From an uncultured Streptococcus sp. (GTDB lineage Bacteria; Bacillota; Bacilli; Lactobacillales; Streptococcaceae): a stretch of DNA of 64,000 nt. A program made the translations under genes and the position numbers. The notes beneath the pieces were generated by a model, which did no database searches, was not told where the DNA came from, and saw nothing but the letters and a program-made list of their open reading frames with translations. The DNA lies in assembly GCF_938020365.1 (NCBI RefSeq), contig NZ_CALIIB010000107.1, positions 1-64,000 on the forward strand. The letters run 5' to 3'. This document shows positions 1 through 10,621 of the stretch, piece after piece (position 1 is the first letter of the stretch; the number at the start of each line of letters is the position of its first letter).

Positions 1-223
1 CCATTGATTCAACAAGGTTAGCGATCAAGTTGCGAGCAACTTTGTAACCACCCATATATTTAGCAGCACCCATTGAAGTTTGGATCAAAACTGGTGCTTT
101 TTTAGCTTCTGCTGCGCGCAAGATAGCTTGAGTCCACTCAAGGTTATTTGTGTTAAATCCACCAACTGCATAACCATTGTCACGAGCTGCTTGGACAAAT
201 TTTTCTGCTGAAACGATTGCCAT
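1..223 (-). CDS. fba: Fructose-bisphosphate aldolase, class II (5' part only)
   Basis: The first 74 codons are inside the window; the rest runs off the left edge. The protein begins MAIVSAEKFVQAARDNGYAV and continues through GGFNTNNLEWTQAILRAAE, which is the N-terminus of the zinc-dependent class II aldolases that cleave fructose-1,6-bisphosphate to DHAP and glyceraldehyde-3-phosphate in glycolysis. The ATG at 221-223 follows a strong GAGGAGG ribosome binding site. It stands alone, with a tRNA gene upstream on the same strand. The catalytic zinc ligands lie outside the window. Confidence 0.93.
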   Translation of the reverse strand, partial: MAIVSAEKFVQAARDNGYAVGGFNTNNLEWTQAILRAAEAKKAPVLIQTSMGAAKYMGGYKVARNLIANLVESM

Positions 224-369
224 TTGTAATAGGCCTCCTCTAATTTTTTGTGGAATGAACCACTTACATTGTTTATTTTATCACTTTTTCATTAAAATTG
301 CTAGTTTTTCCTGAAATTTTAAGTAATTCCCAAGCAATTTTTGAATTCAGACATTTTCAGCTTCTTTGA

Positions 370-396
370 AAAAAGAAAAAAACTGACCGAAGTCAG
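370..396 (-). terminator. Rho-independent terminator after tRNA-Leu
   Basis: On the minus strand a CTGAC/GTCAG stem with a TTCG loop is followed by a T-rich run, directly downstream of the tRNA gene. Confidence 0.7.
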
Positions 397-405
397 CTAA
401 TCCTA

Positions 406-491
406 TGCGGAGAGAGGGACTTGAACCCTCACGACCTAAAGCGGTCACAGGATCCTTAGTCCTGCGCGTCTGCCAATTCCGCCATCCCCGC
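406..491 (-). tRNA. tRNA-Leu (anticodon AAG)
   Basis: The minus strand folds as a class II tRNA: acceptor GCGGGGA pairs with TCTCCGC, discriminator base A, a D-arm with GGCAGAC, an anticodon stem CAGGA/TCCTG around loop CTAAGGA (anticodon AAG, leucine), a long variable arm TGACCGC...GGTCGTGAG typical of Leu tRNAs, and a T-arm with GGTTCAAGTCC. No CCA is encoded. It lies alone between fba and rbfA. Confidence 0.95.
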
Positions 492-570
492 GATTGAGTA
501 CTTTACTAGTATAACAGGATAATCTCCTCTTGTCAACACCTTTTTTTCAAAACTTTTTAAAAGTCTTTTC

Positions 571-614
571 AAAAATAAAAATGAGACAGGACTCGTAAAC
601 ACTGCCCCATCTCA
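571..614 (-). terminator. Terminator after rbfA
   Basis: On the minus strand, 10 bases past the rbfA stop, an imperfect stem TGAGATGGGGCAG...CTGTCTCA is followed by TTTTTATTTTT. It would end the rimP-to-rbfA operon. Confidence 0.65.
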
Positions 615-623
615 CTCTTTTCA

Positions 624-974
624 TTAATGTTTTTCTAAATTGCGGAGCATCTGATCAATCTTGTTACCGTACTCAATAGACTCATCTTTGACGAAAGTCA
701 AATCTGGAATCTTATACATCTTGAGGTTTCGGCCCAGTTCACGCTTAATGGTGCCGGTTGCCTTTTCCAAGCCCAGCTGTGCCTTTTGATTATCCGAAGC
801 CAAGTCACTCATGATGCTATAGTAGACCTTGGCCATAGACAGATCGCCCAGCATTTGGACATCGGTAATGGTCACACCTTGGACACGTGGATCACGGACT
901 TTCTTTTGCAAAATCTCATTGACTTCGCGCTTGATTTCCATTCCTACACGGTCGGTACGAAAATGATTTGCCAT
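624..974 (-). CDS. rbfA: Ribosome-binding factor A
   Basis: A 116-residue KH-fold protein that binds the 30S subunit and assists 16S rRNA 5'-end maturation. The sequence [20 protein letters not shown], the segment [13 protein letters not shown] and the C-terminal [14 protein letters not shown] are typical of RbfA, and the length is normal. A GAAAGGA site precedes the ATG. It is the last gene of the rimP-nusA-ylxR-ylxQ-infB-rbfA cluster, but 330 bases carrying a dispersed repeat separate it from infB, wider than the other gaps in the cluster. Confidence 0.95.
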   Translation of the reverse strand: MANHFRTDRVGMEIKREVNEILQKKVRDPRVQGVTITDVQMLGDLSMAKVYYSIMSDLASDNQKAQLGLEKATGTIKRELGRNLKMYKIPDLTFVKDESIEYGNKIDQMLRNLEKH

Positions 975-1009
975 AGGATTTCCTTTCTAAATTTTTTCTT
1001 CTGCAATAT

Positions 1010-1184
1010 GAGGCTGGGACAAAAGTCCTAGCCTCTCAATTGTCTTTGGATTGTCGAGCAAGACGCAGTGGTTGAGTGGGCTCTACTACGCTGATTTCAT
1101 CAGCTTTTACAGCCCTACTCAACTGTGCGGAGGTGGGACGACGAAATCGAATTCTAACGAATTACCGATTTCTGTCCCAGTCTC
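1010..1184. repeat. Dispersed intergenic repeat, copy 1 (~175 bp)
   Basis: The copy begins GAGGCTGGGACA and ends TGTCCCAGTCTC, near-perfect inverted ends. The left end also forms its own hairpin (GAGGCT...AGCCTC). The interior includes CAGTGGTTGAGTGGGCTC and a CTGATTTCATCAG palindrome. Two more copies, almost base-identical, lie at 38743-38918 and 39278-39452 in the same orientation. No ORF is visible in it. This copy sits between infB and rbfA. The remaining bases before infB (1185-1304) show no further feature. Confidence 0.85.
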
Positions 1185-1304
1185 ATATGTTTAGTTTTAG
1201 TTGAATGAAATTCGCTCTAAGCTCTTTGCGAAAAAGGAACTTGGACTAGAAGTATCGACTTCCATCAAATATGCTTTTCACTGAGAGTTTTCGACGGATT
1301 TCTC

Positions 1305-4112
1305 TTACTTCTTAATTTCTTCCATGATGTAGGCTTCAATCGTATCATCCACTTGGATATCGTTATAGCCGTCAATCATGAGACCACCTTCGCGGCCATT
1401 AGTGACTTCTTTCACATCATCCTTGAAGTGTTTCAAGCTAGCCAACTGACCGTCGTAAATTACGACGCCATCACGTATGACACGAACCTTAGAATCACGG
1501 GTAACTTTACCATTGATAACCATGAATCCACCGATAGTACCAACCTTGGAAACTTTGAAAGTTTCGCGGATAAGGGCTTCCCCGATGATTTTTTCTTGGT
1601 ATTCTGGGTCCAGCATTCCTTTCATGGCATCTTCCATTTCTTCGATAACCTTATAGATAATGCTGTGAAGACGGATTTCTACATCATCAGCTTCTGCTTG
1701 CTGGCGAGCTTGTGGTGTAGGGCGAACGTTAAATCCAATGATAAAGGCATTTGAAGCTTCTGCCAAAGTTACATCGGATTCATTGATAGCACCAACTGCT
1801 GAGTGGACAATGGTAATCTTAACGCCTTCCACTTCAATCTTCTGTAAGGAAGCAGCCAAGGCTTCTACAGAACCTTGTACATCAGCTTTGATAATGACGT
1901 TAACAGACTTAACTTCACCGGCTTTAAGGGTATCAAAGAGATTTTCCAGACTGACACGATGAGTAGCTTGACGTTGTTTAAGAAGGGCACGTTTAGCACG
2001 TTCTTCACCAGCTGCACGCGCAGCTTTTTCATCTTCATAGACGGCAAAGTGATCACCTGCCATCGGAGTTTCATTCAAACCTGTGATGGAAACCGGCGTA
2101 GATGGACCTGCCACTTTGACACGACGACCTAAGTCATTGGTCATAGCACGGACACGCCCGAAGGTATTTCCGACAACGATTGGATCTTGAACATTCAGCG
2201 TACCTTGTTGGACAAGAAGGGTTGCAACTGCACCTTTTCCTTTATCCAAACGGGCTTCGATAACAGTACCGATAGCACGAACAGTCGGATCTGCCTTGAG
2301 TTCTTGAATTTCTGCTACAAGCAGAACTGTTTCCAAAAGCTCATCGATGTTTTGGTTGAATTTCGCAGAGATTTCAACAAACTCAGAATCTCCACCCCAA
2401 GCAGTAGACATGACACCATGCTCAGCCAATTCACCAATTACGCGCTCAGGATTGGCACCTGGCTTATCGATCTTGTTGATAGCCACAATAATTGGCACAT
2501 TAGCGGCTTTAGAGTGGTTGATCGCTTCAATAGTCTGAGGCATAACACCGTCATCAGCTGCTACGACCAAGATGGTAATATCGGTAACAGATGCACCACG
2601 CGCACGCATCGAAGTAAAGGCCGCGTGTCCAGGCGTATCCAAGAAAGTAATCTTCTTGCCATTTTCCTCAATCTGGTAGGCACCGATATGCTGAGTGATA
2701 CCACCCGCTTCACCTGTCGCAATGCGAGAGTTACGTAGAGTATCCAAGAGGGTTGTTTTACCATGGTCAACGTGTCCCATGATAGTTACAACCGGCGGAC
2801 GCTCTACCAATTCATCTGGATTGATATAGCCTTCTTCGACAAAGAAGCGCTCAATATCAGCTGTATCCACTTCTACCTTCTTCTTAGCTTCGATACCGTA
2901 GTCCACCATGAGGAGCTCAATAGTATCACCGTCAAGAGATTGGTTTTGCGTTGCCATCACGCCCATCATAAAGAGCTTCTTAACGATTTCAGCTGGCTCG
3001 CGCTTGATCCGTTTTGCGATTTCCGCAACGGTCATGCCATCTGTGTATTCGAATTCGCTTGGCAACTCATGGAACTTGCGTTCTGTAACAGGTTTTGGAA
3101 CCTGATTCTGGTTACCTTTTCCTTTTTTATTTTTCTTATTGTTATTCCAGTTACTGTTTCTTTGATTTCTCACTTGATTTTGACTATTTCGATTCTTTTG
3201 TTGTTTTCTTGGACCTTCTTCTTCGCGATCAAAATCATCGCGCTTCTTATCTGGTCGAGCTTGCTTTTTACGACGAGTATCTACCGCAGCTTGTGCTGGT
3301 GAAGGAGCAGCCGGTTGGACTGTTTCAGCTGGAGTAGCTTTAAATACTTCAGCAGTTGTTGGCTCTGCTTGGACTGGCTCTTTTCGTCTATTCTGGCGTT
3401 CCTGCGCTTCTTTAGCTGCTTGAGCCTGTTTGAAACGCTCCTCACTAGAACGTGCGTACTCCGCATTTTGCTCTGCTTTCAGAGCTGCTGCCCGAGCCTT
3501 AAAGTCAATTTTCGGACCTTGAGGCTGTTGGCGGTTTTGACCGTTAAATCCTTGATGATTCTGACCATTCCGACGGCCATCTTGACCACGATTATCACGA
3601 CGGTCATTACGGCGCTCTTGGCGATCGTTGTTGGCCTTGCGGTCATGACGATCACGCTCATTACTTTCCTTCTGGTCAGAATTTTGTGGTTTCCGATTTT
3701 GTTGCTGCTTACGACGCTCTGCTTGTTCCTTGGCACGTGCTTCACGCTCTGCCTTAAAATTTCGACTTTGTGGTCGCGCTGGAGCCGGTTTGGCTGGAGC
3801 TTCAGCCGCCGCTGCTTCAACAACTTTTGGCTCTTCTTTTTTAACAGGGGCCACTTCTTTTTGGACTGGAGCAGCTGGTTTTTCAGCTACTTTATTTGGT
3901 GCTGGCTGGGAATTCACCTCTTTTTCTGGAAGAGGCTTAGCAACTTCTTTAGTCTTAGTCGCGAAGCTATCCTTGATGCGCTGGCTTGCTTCTTCTTCTA
4001 CGCTGGAAGAATGGCTTTTGACTTCTAGCCCTAATTCCTTAGCCCGAGCTACTACCTCTTTACTTTCCTTCCCCAATTCTTTTGCGATTTCGTACAATCT
4101 AATTCTAGACAA
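1305..4112 (-). CDS. infB: Translation initiation factor IF-2
   Basis: A 935-residue GTPase that places fMet-tRNA on the 30S subunit and promotes 70S joining. An IF2_N module (residues 1-50, [16 protein letters not shown]) is followed by a long Lys/Arg/Gln/Asn-rich linker to about residue 350 and a second IF2_N module ([20 protein letters not shown]). The G domain has [14 protein letters not shown] (G1), DTPGHAAF (G3) and NKIDK (G4). Beta-barrel and C-terminal domains follow. The length suits streptococcal IF-2. It follows ylxQ closely in the nusA operon. Start: ATG after GAGGAGGACAAG. Confidence 0.97.
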   Translation of the reverse strand: MSRIRLYEIAKELGKESKEVVARAKELGLEVKSHSSSVEEEASQRIKDSFATKTKEVAKPLPEKEVNSQPAPNKVAEKPAAPVQKEVAPVKKEEPKVVEAAAAEAPAKPAPARPQSRNFKAEREARAKEQAERRKQQQNRKPQNSDQKESNERDRHDRKANNDRQERRNDRRDNRGQDGRRNGQNHQGFNGQNRQQPQGPKIDFKARAAALKAEQNAEYARSSEERFKQAQAAKEAQERQNRRKEPVQAEPTTAEVFKATPAETVQPAAPSPAQAAVDTRRKKQARPDKKRDDFDREEEGPRKQQKNRNSQNQVRNQRNSNWNNNKKNKKGKGNQNQVPKPVTERKFHELPSEFEYTDGMTVAEIAKRIKREPAEIVKKLFMMGVMATQNQSLDGDTIELLMVDYGIEAKKKVEVDTADIERFFVEEGYINPDELVERPPVVTIMGHVDHGKTTLLDTLRNSRIATGEAGGITQHIGAYQIEENGKKITFLDTPGHAAFTSMRARGASVTDITILVVAADDGVMPQTIEAINHSKAANVPIIVAINKIDKPGANPERVIGELAEHGVMSTAWGGDSEFVEISAKFNQNIDELLETVLLVAEIQELKADPTVRAIGTVIEARLDKGKGAVATLLVQQGTLNVQDPIVVGNTFGRVRAMTNDLGRRVKVAGPSTPVSITGLNETPMAGDHFAVYEDEKAARAAGEERAKRALLKQRQATHRVSLENLFDTLKAGEVKSVNVIIKADVQGSVEALAASLQKIEVEGVKITIVHSAVGAINESDVTLAEASNAFIIGFNVRPTPQARQQAEADDVEIRLHSIIYKVIEEMEDAMKGMLDPEYQEKIIGEALIRETFKVSKVGTIGGFMVINGKVTRDSKVRVIRDGVVIYDGQLASLKHFKDDVKEVTNGREGGLMIDGYNDIQVDDTIEAYIMEEIKK

Positions 4113-4128
4113 TTCTTGTCCTCCTCTT

Positions 4129-4428
4129 CTATTGCATAAGAGACCTCATTTTCTTTGTAAAACCAGCATCTGTGATGGCGGCTACTTTACGAGCTTTGCC
4201 AATCGCAGTGCTTAATTCCAGTGTTGAAAACACGGTTGACACTTCTATCTTGTAATAATGGCTTTTATCAGTAATCTTTTTCGTCAGATTCGGTCCGGCA
4301 TCTTCAGCTAGAAAGATCAGATGAACCTTTCCTTCTTGGATGGCTTTGATGACCAATTCTTCTCCTGAAATGATGCGGCCAGCTCGCTGGGCCAAACCCA
4401 GCAAGTTTGCTAGTTTTTCTTTATTCAA
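4129..4428 (-). CDS. ylxQ: YlxQ, L7Ae-family RNA-binding protein
   Basis: A 99-residue L7Ae/L30e-fold protein ([21 protein letters not shown]...[12 protein letters not shown]...[18 protein letters not shown]) that probably binds kink-turn RNA; its exact role in the nusA-infB operon is not established. I place the start at a TTG (4426-4428), which gives the family's usual 99 residues and overlaps the last codons of ylxR, with AGAGAG just upstream. An ATG 14 codons earlier would add a segment unlike the family. Confidence 0.85.
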   Translation of the reverse strand: MNKEKLANLLGLAQRAGRIISGEELVIKAIQEGKVHLIFLAEDAGPNLTKKITDKSHYYKIEVSTVFSTLELSTAIGKARKVAAITDAGFTKKMRSLMQ

Positions 4429-4717
4429 GACCCAACTCTCTTCTCTTGACCTTGTGATCGACATAGGCAATCAGCTCGTCGTAGAAACTTTCTTCTACTT
4501 CCATACTGAAACTACGATTAAAGACCCGTTTTTTCTTGGCCTGCTGAGCTTCTTCGTTATCTAGCTTGATATACGCACCTCGCCCATTGGCCTTGCCTGT
4601 CGGATCAATGAAGACCTGACCTTCTTTATTCTTGACGATGCGCAACAAATCACGCTTGTCAATCACTTCATTTGACACAACTGATTTTCTCAAAGGGATT
4701 TTTCTTGTTTTTGCCAT
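4421..4717 (-). CDS. ylxR: YlxR, DUF448 RNA-binding protein
   Basis: A 98-residue basic protein between nusA and ylxQ. It has the DUF448 signature (TRKIPLRKSVVSNEVIDKRDLLRIVKN, then DPTGKANGRGAYI), the GRGAY loop being characteristic. The family is described as nucleic-acid binding and linked to RNase P or transcription regulation. It starts 11 bases after nusA ends and its end overlaps the start chosen for ylxQ, consistent with coupled translation. Confidence 0.93.
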   Translation of the reverse strand: MAKTRKIPLRKSVVSNEVIDKRDLLRIVKNKEGQVFIDPTGKANGRGAYIKLDNEEAQQAKKKRVFNRSFSMEVEESFYDELIAYVDHKVKRRELGLE

Positions 4718-4728
4718 ATCTGCCTCCC

Positions 4729-5973
4729 TTATTCTGCGGCTACTGCTTCACTTTCTTCGAGTTCGATTTCAGTTGCCACTTCTGTACCATCTGCCAGCTC
4801 TTCTGCTTCAAATTCTGCTGAAAGGGCATCTACTTCGGCTGGTACGTAATCTTGGCCAAATCCACCAAGCTCGTTGGCTGCTTCCATTGCTTCAAATTCG
4901 CTGGCTGACTTGATATCAATTCTAAAGCCAGTCAAATGAGCTGCCAAGCGAACGTTTTGACCACGACGGCCGATAGCCAGAGAAAGTTTATTATCTGGCA
5001 CAACAACCAAAGCTCGCTTGTTGTCTTCTGCATGGAAGATAACTTGATCGACCTCAGCTGGAGCAATGGCATTGTAGATGTACTCGGCTGGATCGGCAAC
5101 CCATTCGATGACATCGATATTTTCCTCAGTCGGGATCATACGACCACTTTTGGCATCGTATTTAGCTGGGTGGAATTTGCTGGTAATCTTCTTGATATTG
5201 GCACCACCACGTCCGACGATGGTTCCGATCGCATCCACGTTTGGATTGTGGCTGCGAACCGCTACCTTGGTCCGATCGCCCGCTTCCCGAGACACGCTCA
5301 TGATTTCCACAGTTCCGTCGTAAACCTCAGGAATTTCCTGCTCCATCAAGCGCTTGATCATTTCTGGATGGCTACGGCTAACGAAGACATTGACACCACG
5401 AGGATTGTCTTCTACCTTGTAGACAAAAACTTCGATACGGTCATGAGAGGCAAAGACCTCACCAGGAATCTGGTCTTGTTTAGATAATTGTGCTTCAATG
5501 GTGCCTAGATTGACATAGATAAAGCGATTATCAAAGCGCTCTACTGTTCCTGACATGATTTCATTTTCATGTTCTTTGTAGGTATTGTAAGTGATAGCAC
5601 GAGTCTGCTTGCGCATCTTTTCCATGATGGTCTGCTTAGCAGATTGAGCTGCTACGCGGCCAAATTCAGCTGGCGCTTCTTCAAACTTGATCTTGTCTCC
5701 TAGCTCATAGGCAGAGCTGATAGCCAAGGCATCCTTGAGACTGATTTCCAAGCGGCTGTCAAAGACCTCGTCCACGACTTCACGGACAGTATAGACATGG
5801 AAATCACCTGTTTTTTCATTAAACTCAATGGCTGCGCTGTCTGCCTGACCGTAGCGACGACGATAAGCAGAGCGAAGGGATTCTGTCACTGCTTCGATAA
5901 TATCTTCTTTTTTAATACCTTTGTCCTCTTCCAAAATACGGAAGGCCTCTAGCATTTCTTTACTCATCTTCAT
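4729..5973 (-). CDS. nusA: Transcription elongation/termination factor NusA
   Basis: A 414-residue RNA-polymerase-associated factor affecting pausing, termination and antitermination. An N-terminal RNAP-binding domain (about 1-125) is followed by an S1 domain (GTVERFDNRFIYVNLG) and paired KH domains (IGTIVGRGGANIKKI and LSLAIGRRGQNVRLAAHLTG). The Glu-rich tail ends the protein without the C-terminal acidic repeats of E. coli NusA, as usual in Firmicutes. It lies 57 bases after rimP in one operon. Confidence 0.97.
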   Translation of the reverse strand: MKMSKEMLEAFRILEEDKGIKKEDIIEAVTESLRSAYRRRYGQADSAAIEFNEKTGDFHVYTVREVVDEVFDSRLEISLKDALAISSAYELGDKIKFEEAPAEFGRVAAQSAKQTIMEKMRKQTRAITYNTYKEHENEIMSGTVERFDNRFIYVNLGTIEAQLSKQDQIPGEVFASHDRIEVFVYKVEDNPRGVNVFVSRSHPEMIKRLMEQEIPEVYDGTVEIMSVSREAGDRTKVAVRSHNPNVDAIGTIVGRGGANIKKITSKFHPAKYDAKSGRMIPTEENIDVIEWVADPAEYIYNAIAPAEVDQVIFHAEDNKRALVVVPDNKLSLAIGRRGQNVRLAAHLTGFRIDIKSASEFEAMEAANELGGFGQDYVPAEVDALSAEFEAEELADGTEVATEIELEESEAVAAE

Positions 5974-6030
5974 GTAACTTTTGCTGAAGCAAAAGTATTC
6001 CTTTCTTCATTATATTATTGCGATTTTTCA

Positions 6031-6525
6031 CTAAAATTTAACGGCCAGTCTTGCTTTTGACACTAGATTATATGGAATTTCAACTTCTTTTTTGCGTGTT
6101 TTATCCATATATTCCATGAGCAAGACATCGTCTTCAAATCCAAGCAACGTTCCTTCGAAAACCTTGTTTTTATCCAGTGCCTTATAAAGACTGACATGGA
6201 TATAGCTTCCAACTGCAGCTGCCACAGCTTCCTTGGTCTTCAGCGGACGCTCCAAGCCTGGGCTAGTCACTTCCAGAAAATACTGGTCAGGAAAAGGATC
6301 GGGCTTGATAGAGTCCAACAGAGGACTGATAATATCGGTCAAATCTGCTGTATCATTGACCGTAATCCCCTCGGGCTTGTCTACAAAAACACTGAGAACA
6401 TGGTCACCGCCCATCTTGCCGTACTCAATATCTACTAATTCATAGGGTTCTTGGATGGCTGGCTCAATGACTTCTCTTACTAATTCAACAATTGTTGCGA
6501 TAAGACTGCACCTCCTCACAGACAA
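6031..6525 (-). CDS. rimP: Ribosome maturation factor RimP (start uncertain)
   Basis: A 30S-assembly factor, first gene of the nusA-infB operon. The segments [13 protein letters not shown]...[26 protein letters not shown] and [12 protein letters not shown] are diagnostic. The ATG at 6525 gives 164 residues, but an AGGAGG lies inside its codons 4-5 and the family resemblance begins only around IATIVELV. A non-canonical start just after that SD, such as ATC at 6499-6501, would give 156-157 residues; no ATG, GTG or TTG lies in frame at that point. Confidence 0.88.
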   Translation of the reverse strand: MSVRRCSLIATIVELVREVIEPAIQEPYELVDIEYGKMGGDHVLSVFVDKPEGITVNDTADLTDIISPLLDSIKPDPFPDQYFLEVTSPGLERPLKTKEAVAAAVGSYIHVSLYKALDKNKVFEGTLLGFEDDVLLMEYMDKTRKKEVEIPYNLVSKARLAVKF

Positions 6526-6553
6526 GAGGCGAAGATACTTCCTCGCCTCTCTT
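6522..6553 (-). promoter_or_regulatory. Leader hairpin before rimP
   Basis: On the minus strand the rimP leader can form a GAGGCGA/TCGCCTC stem directly upstream of the GAGGAGG ribosome binding site. There is no U-run after it, so it is more likely to affect translation or RNA stability than to terminate. Confidence 0.5.
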
Positions 6554-6570
6554 TTATATTCACTAAAATG

Positions 6571-6599
6571 ATTATAGCATAGTCTGCCTTGAAAATCAA
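6571..6599 (-). promoter_or_regulatory. Promoter of the rimP-nusA-infB operon
   Basis: Minus strand: TTGATT (-35, 6594-6599), 17-base spacer, TATAAT (-10, 6571-6576). Transcription would start about 35 bases before the rimP SD. Confidence 0.75.
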
Positions 6600-6665
6600 G
6601 GGATATACTTCCAATTCTCTACAAAGTCTAAAATAGACTAGATAGGATAACTGTAGCTAGGCGCC

Positions 6666-8543
6666 TTATTGATGGTCCGTCGATGCTGTTGTAGAGCTGC
6701 TGGAAGAGCTAGAGTGACTTTCACTCTCACTCGTGGTGCTACTGGAAGGCGATGACGACGATGAACGTTCGCTTGTACTAGAAGAACTTGTTACCGTACC
6801 GTCTGTCACGTAGAAAGTAATCTTGGTATTTGATTTCAATTTAATACCTTGACCAGCTGCTGGAGACTGGGATGTCACCAAATCAGCTTGACTGGACTCC
6901 ACGGAGCGATCAATCACTCGCTCAATACGAGACGAAGCGATTCCCATCTCCATCAGATAGGACCGCGCATAGGCATACGAAACTTGGAGATGGCCAAAGT
7001 CCGGCATTGGAACAGTAGTCACTGTTTTAGCAACGGTCAGAGTAATCTGTTTATTGGACGTCACATCATAAGAAGAGCCTGCAGCTGGGGTTTGGCTGAT
7101 GACCACTCCTTCTTCAGCATCAGAACTTTCTTCTTCTACAATCTTGATCAGCTTCTCAGGAATATTGTAAGTGCTTTTCAGATCTTCAATCGCCTCTGAG
7201 GACTTCTTACCAACGTAATTTTCTACTGTAAAGGTTTTTGCTCCTTTGGAGACAATCAAATCCACTTTACTGTTTTCACGACGTTGACTATTAGCTGGTG
7301 GATCTGTCTTGATGATCTTACCTTCCGCCACTTTATCACTGTAGTCCTCCTTGATTTCTCCTACCTCAAGGCCCTTAGCAGTAATGGTCGAACGAGCTTC
7401 CGCCACTGTTTGACCTGCTACATCTGGAACTGTAGTATTGGCAGGACTCTTGTAAATCAGAAAGAAGAAGGCTGCAAAAACTAAGAGAATAGCTAAGAAC
7501 ATAACTTTGTATCTAGCTCTTAAATGACGTTTTTTCGGCTTTTTAACTGGAGCTTTTAAAACAGAGGTCTCTCTCTTCACATCAGCTGCAGCTTTAGGAG
7601 CCACTGCTTCTGCGACAGGACTTGGAGCTGACTGAGGGATTGGAGGAACTTTTGGCAAAGTTTTAGTATCCGCCTTGGCCCCATCATCAAAGACCAGTTT
7701 CTTTTCATTTCGGCGATCATAAGATAAGCTACTGGACAAATCAACATACATCTCTGCAACAGATTGATAGCGATCGCTCAGCTTTTTAGCCGTTGCCTTA
7801 ATGACCACATTTTCCAAGGCCTGAGGAACATTCGGATTTTCTGCGATGATTGAAGGCAGGGGCTTTTGGAAATGCTGCAAAGCAATCGTCACAGCACTAT
7901 CTCCGTCATAAGGGATATGCCCTGTCAGCATCTCGTAGAAAATAATCCCCATGGCATAAATATCGCTCTGAACAGTGGCTTTGGAACCCCGTGCCTGTTC
8001 TGGCGAAAGATAATGCACCGACCCCAGCATCGAATTGGTCTGGGTCAGGCTGGTCTCTGCGAAAGCCACGGCAATCCCAAAATCTGTTACCTTAGCATCG
8101 CCATCTGGTGTTAAGAGGACATTTTGTGGTTTTAGGTCACGGTGGACAATCCCGCGTGTATGCGCCAGGCGCATAGCCAGTAGGATTTGCCCCATGATTC
8201 TGACTGCTTCTTCGTTTGAAAGTGGAGAATTTTCTTTGATATAGCGCTTGAGGTCAAGGCCAGACACATATTCCATGGCCAGATACTGCTGACCATCTTC
8301 TTCTCCAATATCGGAAATCCGGACAATGTAAGGATGATCCAAGTCCGCCATTGCTTTGGCTTCTCTTTGGAAGCGGGCAACTGCAATAGGATCTGTCTGA
8401 TAATTGGTTCTAAGAACCTTTACAGCAACCTCCTCACCATCAAGTATCAGATCTCGCGCCAGATAGACATCTGCCATGCCTCCACGGCCAATCTGTTTGA
8501 TGATTTTGTATCGCCCGGCAAAGATCTTGCCGATTTGAATCAT
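6666..8543 (-). CDS. stkP: Serine/threonine protein kinase with PASTA domains (StkP/PknB)
   Basis: A 625-residue membrane kinase that senses cell-wall fragments and controls division and envelope growth. The kinase domain (about 10-270) shows [10 protein letters not shown]42 in [14 protein letters not shown] (D136) and DFG (D154). One membrane segment lies near residues 345-365 ([18 protein letters not shown]). PASTA repeats follow ([16 protein letters not shown] and similar), and a Ser/Thr-rich tail ends the protein. The start codon overlaps the phpP stop by 4 bases (ATGA), so kinase and phosphatase are translationally coupled. Confidence 0.96.
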   Translation of the reverse strand: MIQIGKIFAGRYKIIKQIGRGGMADVYLARDLILDGEEVAVKVLRTNYQTDPIAVARFQREAKAMADLDHPYIVRISDIGEEDGQQYLAMEYVSGLDLKRYIKENSPLSNEEAVRIMGQILLAMRLAHTRGIVHRDLKPQNVLLTPDGDAKVTDFGIAVAFAETSLTQTNSMLGSVHYLSPEQARGSKATVQSDIYAMGIIFYEMLTGHIPYDGDSAVTIALQHFQKPLPSIIAENPNVPQALENVVIKATAKKLSDRYQSVAEMYVDLSSSLSYDRRNEKKLVFDDGAKADTKTLPKVPPIPQSAPSPVAEAVAPKAAADVKRETSVLKAPVKKPKKRHLRARYKVMFLAILLVFAAFFFLIYKSPANTTVPDVAGQTVAEARSTITAKGLEVGEIKEDYSDKVAEGKIIKTDPPANSQRRENSKVDLIVSKGAKTFTVENYVGKKSSEAIEDLKSTYNIPEKLIKIVEEESSDAEEGVVISQTPAAGSSYDVTSNKQITLTVAKTVTTVPMPDFGHLQVSYAYARSYLMEMGIASSRIERVIDRSVESSQADLVTSQSPAAGQGIKLKSNTKITFYVTDGTVTSSSSTSERSSSSSPSSSTTSESESHSSSSSSSTTASTDHQ

Positions 8544-9280
8544 TCCTGTTCCTCCTTGTCAAAACGAACCAGGGCAACTGTGATATTATCCAGTCCTCCA
8601 GCATTGTTGGCAAAGCGAATTAAGGTTTCAGTTTTTTCAGATAAGCTGATATCGCTGGTGACAATATCATAAATTTCGCTGTCTGAAATCATATTGGTCA
8701 GACCGTCACTGTTGAGCAGAAGGTAATCACCATCTTCTAACGTGATCATGCCATAGTCAGGCTGCACTTCGTCTTTTTGACCGATAGATTGAGTGATAAT
8801 ATTCTTCTGCGGATGGCGTTCCGCCTCTTCTTGTGTAATCTGTCCAGCCTTGAGCAAAGCATTAACAAGTGAATGGTCACTGGTTAATTGGCTATATTCC
8901 TCGCCACGAATCAAGCCAATGCGAGAATCACCAATATGAGCATAGATGGCTTGATTATCAATAATGGCTAAGGCTTCTAGCGTCGTGCCCATGCCCTTGT
9001 ATTCTTCGTCCTGACCAAATTGGTGGATACGCTGATTTTCTTGTTCCAAATGCTCTGCAAACCATTCACGGACTTGGTTCACTGAGTCAATCTGGGTATC
9101 AACCCATGCAGCTCCTAAGTCTGTTACTGCCATCTCACTGGCAATGTTGCCAGCCCTGTGGCCACCCATACCATCAGCCAAGATAATCATGGTCTTGCCA
9201 GCCCGATTTACAAAAAGATTGGCATAATCCTGATTATTTGTCCGCTTTTGACCAACATCTGTTAATATTGAAATTTCCAT
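8540..9280 (-). CDS. phpP: PP2C-family protein phosphatase (PhpP/Stp1)
   Basis: A 246-residue metal-dependent Ser/Thr phosphatase that reverses StkP phosphorylation. The PP2C metal-binding motifs are visible: [42 protein letters not shown] and [11 protein letters not shown]. It is cytosolic, with no membrane segment. It lies between rsmB (18 bases upstream) and stkP (4-base overlap), the usual order fmt-rsmB-phpP-stkP. Confidence 0.96.
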   Translation of the reverse strand: MEISILTDVGQKRTNNQDYANLFVNRAGKTMIILADGMGGHRAGNIASEMAVTDLGAAWVDTQIDSVNQVREWFAEHLEQENQRIHQFGQDEEYKGMGTTLEALAIIDNQAIYAHIGDSRIGLIRGEEYSQLTSDHSLVNALLKAGQITQEEAERHPQKNIITQSIGQKDEVQPDYGMITLEDGDYLLLNSDGLTNMISDSEIYDIVTSDISLSEKTETLIRFANNAGGLDNITVALVRFDKEEQE

Positions 9281-9298
9281 ACTGTCAGTTTCCTCCTC

Positions 9299-10621
9299 TT
9301 AGTCCGATATCTTCCTAAATTGACTGATAAAAAATCCATCGCTTCCGTATAATTCCGGCGTAATCAAAATACAGCCGTCTTTCACGATATCTTCTCTTTC
9401 ATGTTCTAGTCTAACTTGCTCAAAATTTGGATGTCTTTCTAGAAAATTCTTAACTACTTCAAAATTCTCTGCAGACACAATCGTGCAAGTACTATAAGTT
9501 ATTATACCACCTTTACGTAGACTTTGACAAACGCTGTCTAATATATCCAGCTGAATTTTTTGTAAATTTTCAAAATCGGCGTTTTCCTTATTGTACTTAA
9601 TGTCTGGTTTGCGGCGAATCAGACCAATTCCCGAGCAGGGGGCATCCACCAAAATCTTGTCGAAGGCATCTGGACCAAAAGTCTCAAACACCTTGGTCGC
9701 ATCTAGCTTTTTAGCGGTAATTTTATCTGCCAAGCCCAGACGTTCTGCATTTTGACGAATCAAGTCCAGCTTATGGTCGTAAAGATCCAAGGCTATAATT
9801 TGACCAGTCGTCAGGTAGGAAGCCATGTGCACTGCCTTGCCACCCGGCGCACTGCAGGCATCCAAAATCTGCTCATTCCCTTCAATTTGTAGAGTCGGAG
9901 CAACCAGCTGGCTAGACTCGTCTTGAATAGTGATCAAGCCTTTTTCAAAGAACTCATGACCAGCAAAATGGCCTTGCTTCTTGACCAAGGCTGAAGGAGC
10001 TAAGAGCGAATCGTCCGCACCCAAAACTGCTTTAATTTCTTCCTTTCGAGCCAAATCCGTCACTCGAATGCTAGCCTTGTTGCGCTCAAAGAGACTAGCA
10101 AAGATGGCTTCCGCGCGTTCTTCCCCGTATTCGTCAATCAAAACCTTGACCAGCCAGACCGGCAGAGAATACTGGACTGAGTAGCGCTTGTTCTTGCGGT
10201 TGATACTGGTCGGATCAGCTGCGCCTTCCCGCTCGATTTTCCGCAGGATGGCATTGACATATTTTTCACTGCCACGCTTGCGGCCTTTTGCAATCTCAAC
10301 AGCTTCATTGACGACAGCATGCTGGGGGATTTTATCTAGATAGAGCATCTGGTAGAGGCTGAGCTCAAGCAGGATATAAAGCCAAGCATCCAGCTTGTCT
10401 CTGTCCTCCACCCAATGAGCCAGCTGCCATTCTAGAGTAATTTTGCGAGCGACCGTTCCATAAACCAGCTCCGTAACCAAGCTTTTATCAGCTGAACTGA
10501 GGCTATTTTGTTTCAGAGCCTTATTGAGGGCAATATTGGAATAAGCTCCCTCTTCAAAGACTTCTTCCAGAATTTGCAGAGCAAGCTCTCGGGCTCTGTT
10601 TTGCTTACTTTCCAAATTCAT
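9299..10621 (-). CDS. rsmB: 16S rRNA (cytosine-967-C5)-methyltransferase RsmB
   Basis: About 440 residues. An N-terminal NusB-like RNA-binding domain ([23 protein letters not shown]) precedes a SAM-dependent methyltransferase domain with the SAM motif [16 protein letters not shown], the motif [16 protein letters not shown] and the catalytic STCT ([11 protein letters not shown]). It methylates C967 of 16S rRNA. A GTG immediately precedes the chosen ATG and could also start it. It overlaps the end of fmt by about 17 bases. Confidence 0.95.
   Translation of the reverse strand: MNLESKQNRARELALQILEEVFEEGAYSNIALNKALKQNSLSSADKSLVTELVYGTVARKITLEWQLAHWVEDRDKLDAWLYILLELSLYQMLYLDKIPQHAVVNEAVEIAKGRKRGSEKYVNAILRKIEREGAADPTSINRKNKRYSVQYSLPVWLVKVLIDEYGEERAEAIFASLFERNKASIRVTDLARKEEIKAVLGADDSLLAPSALVKKQGHFAGHEFFEKGLITIQDESSQLVAPTLQIEGNEQILDACSAPGGKAVHMASYLTTGQIIALDLYDHKLDLIRQNAERLGLADKITAKKLDATKVFETFGPDAFDKILVDAPCSGIGLIRRKPDIKYNKENADFENLQKIQLDILDSVCQSLRKGGIITYSTCTIVSAENFEVVKNFLERHPNFEQVRLEHEREDIVKDGCILITPELYGSDGFFISQFRKISD

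Noticed and set aside
2763..3302. Long plus-strand reading frames opposite infB, nusA and bgaA
   Set aside because: They are antisense shadows of strongly coding genes, have no ribosome binding site and no recognisable protein pattern.
6615..6645. Terminator after stkP (AGTCTA...TAGACT)
   Set aside because: The stem is short and no T-run follows on the minus strand.
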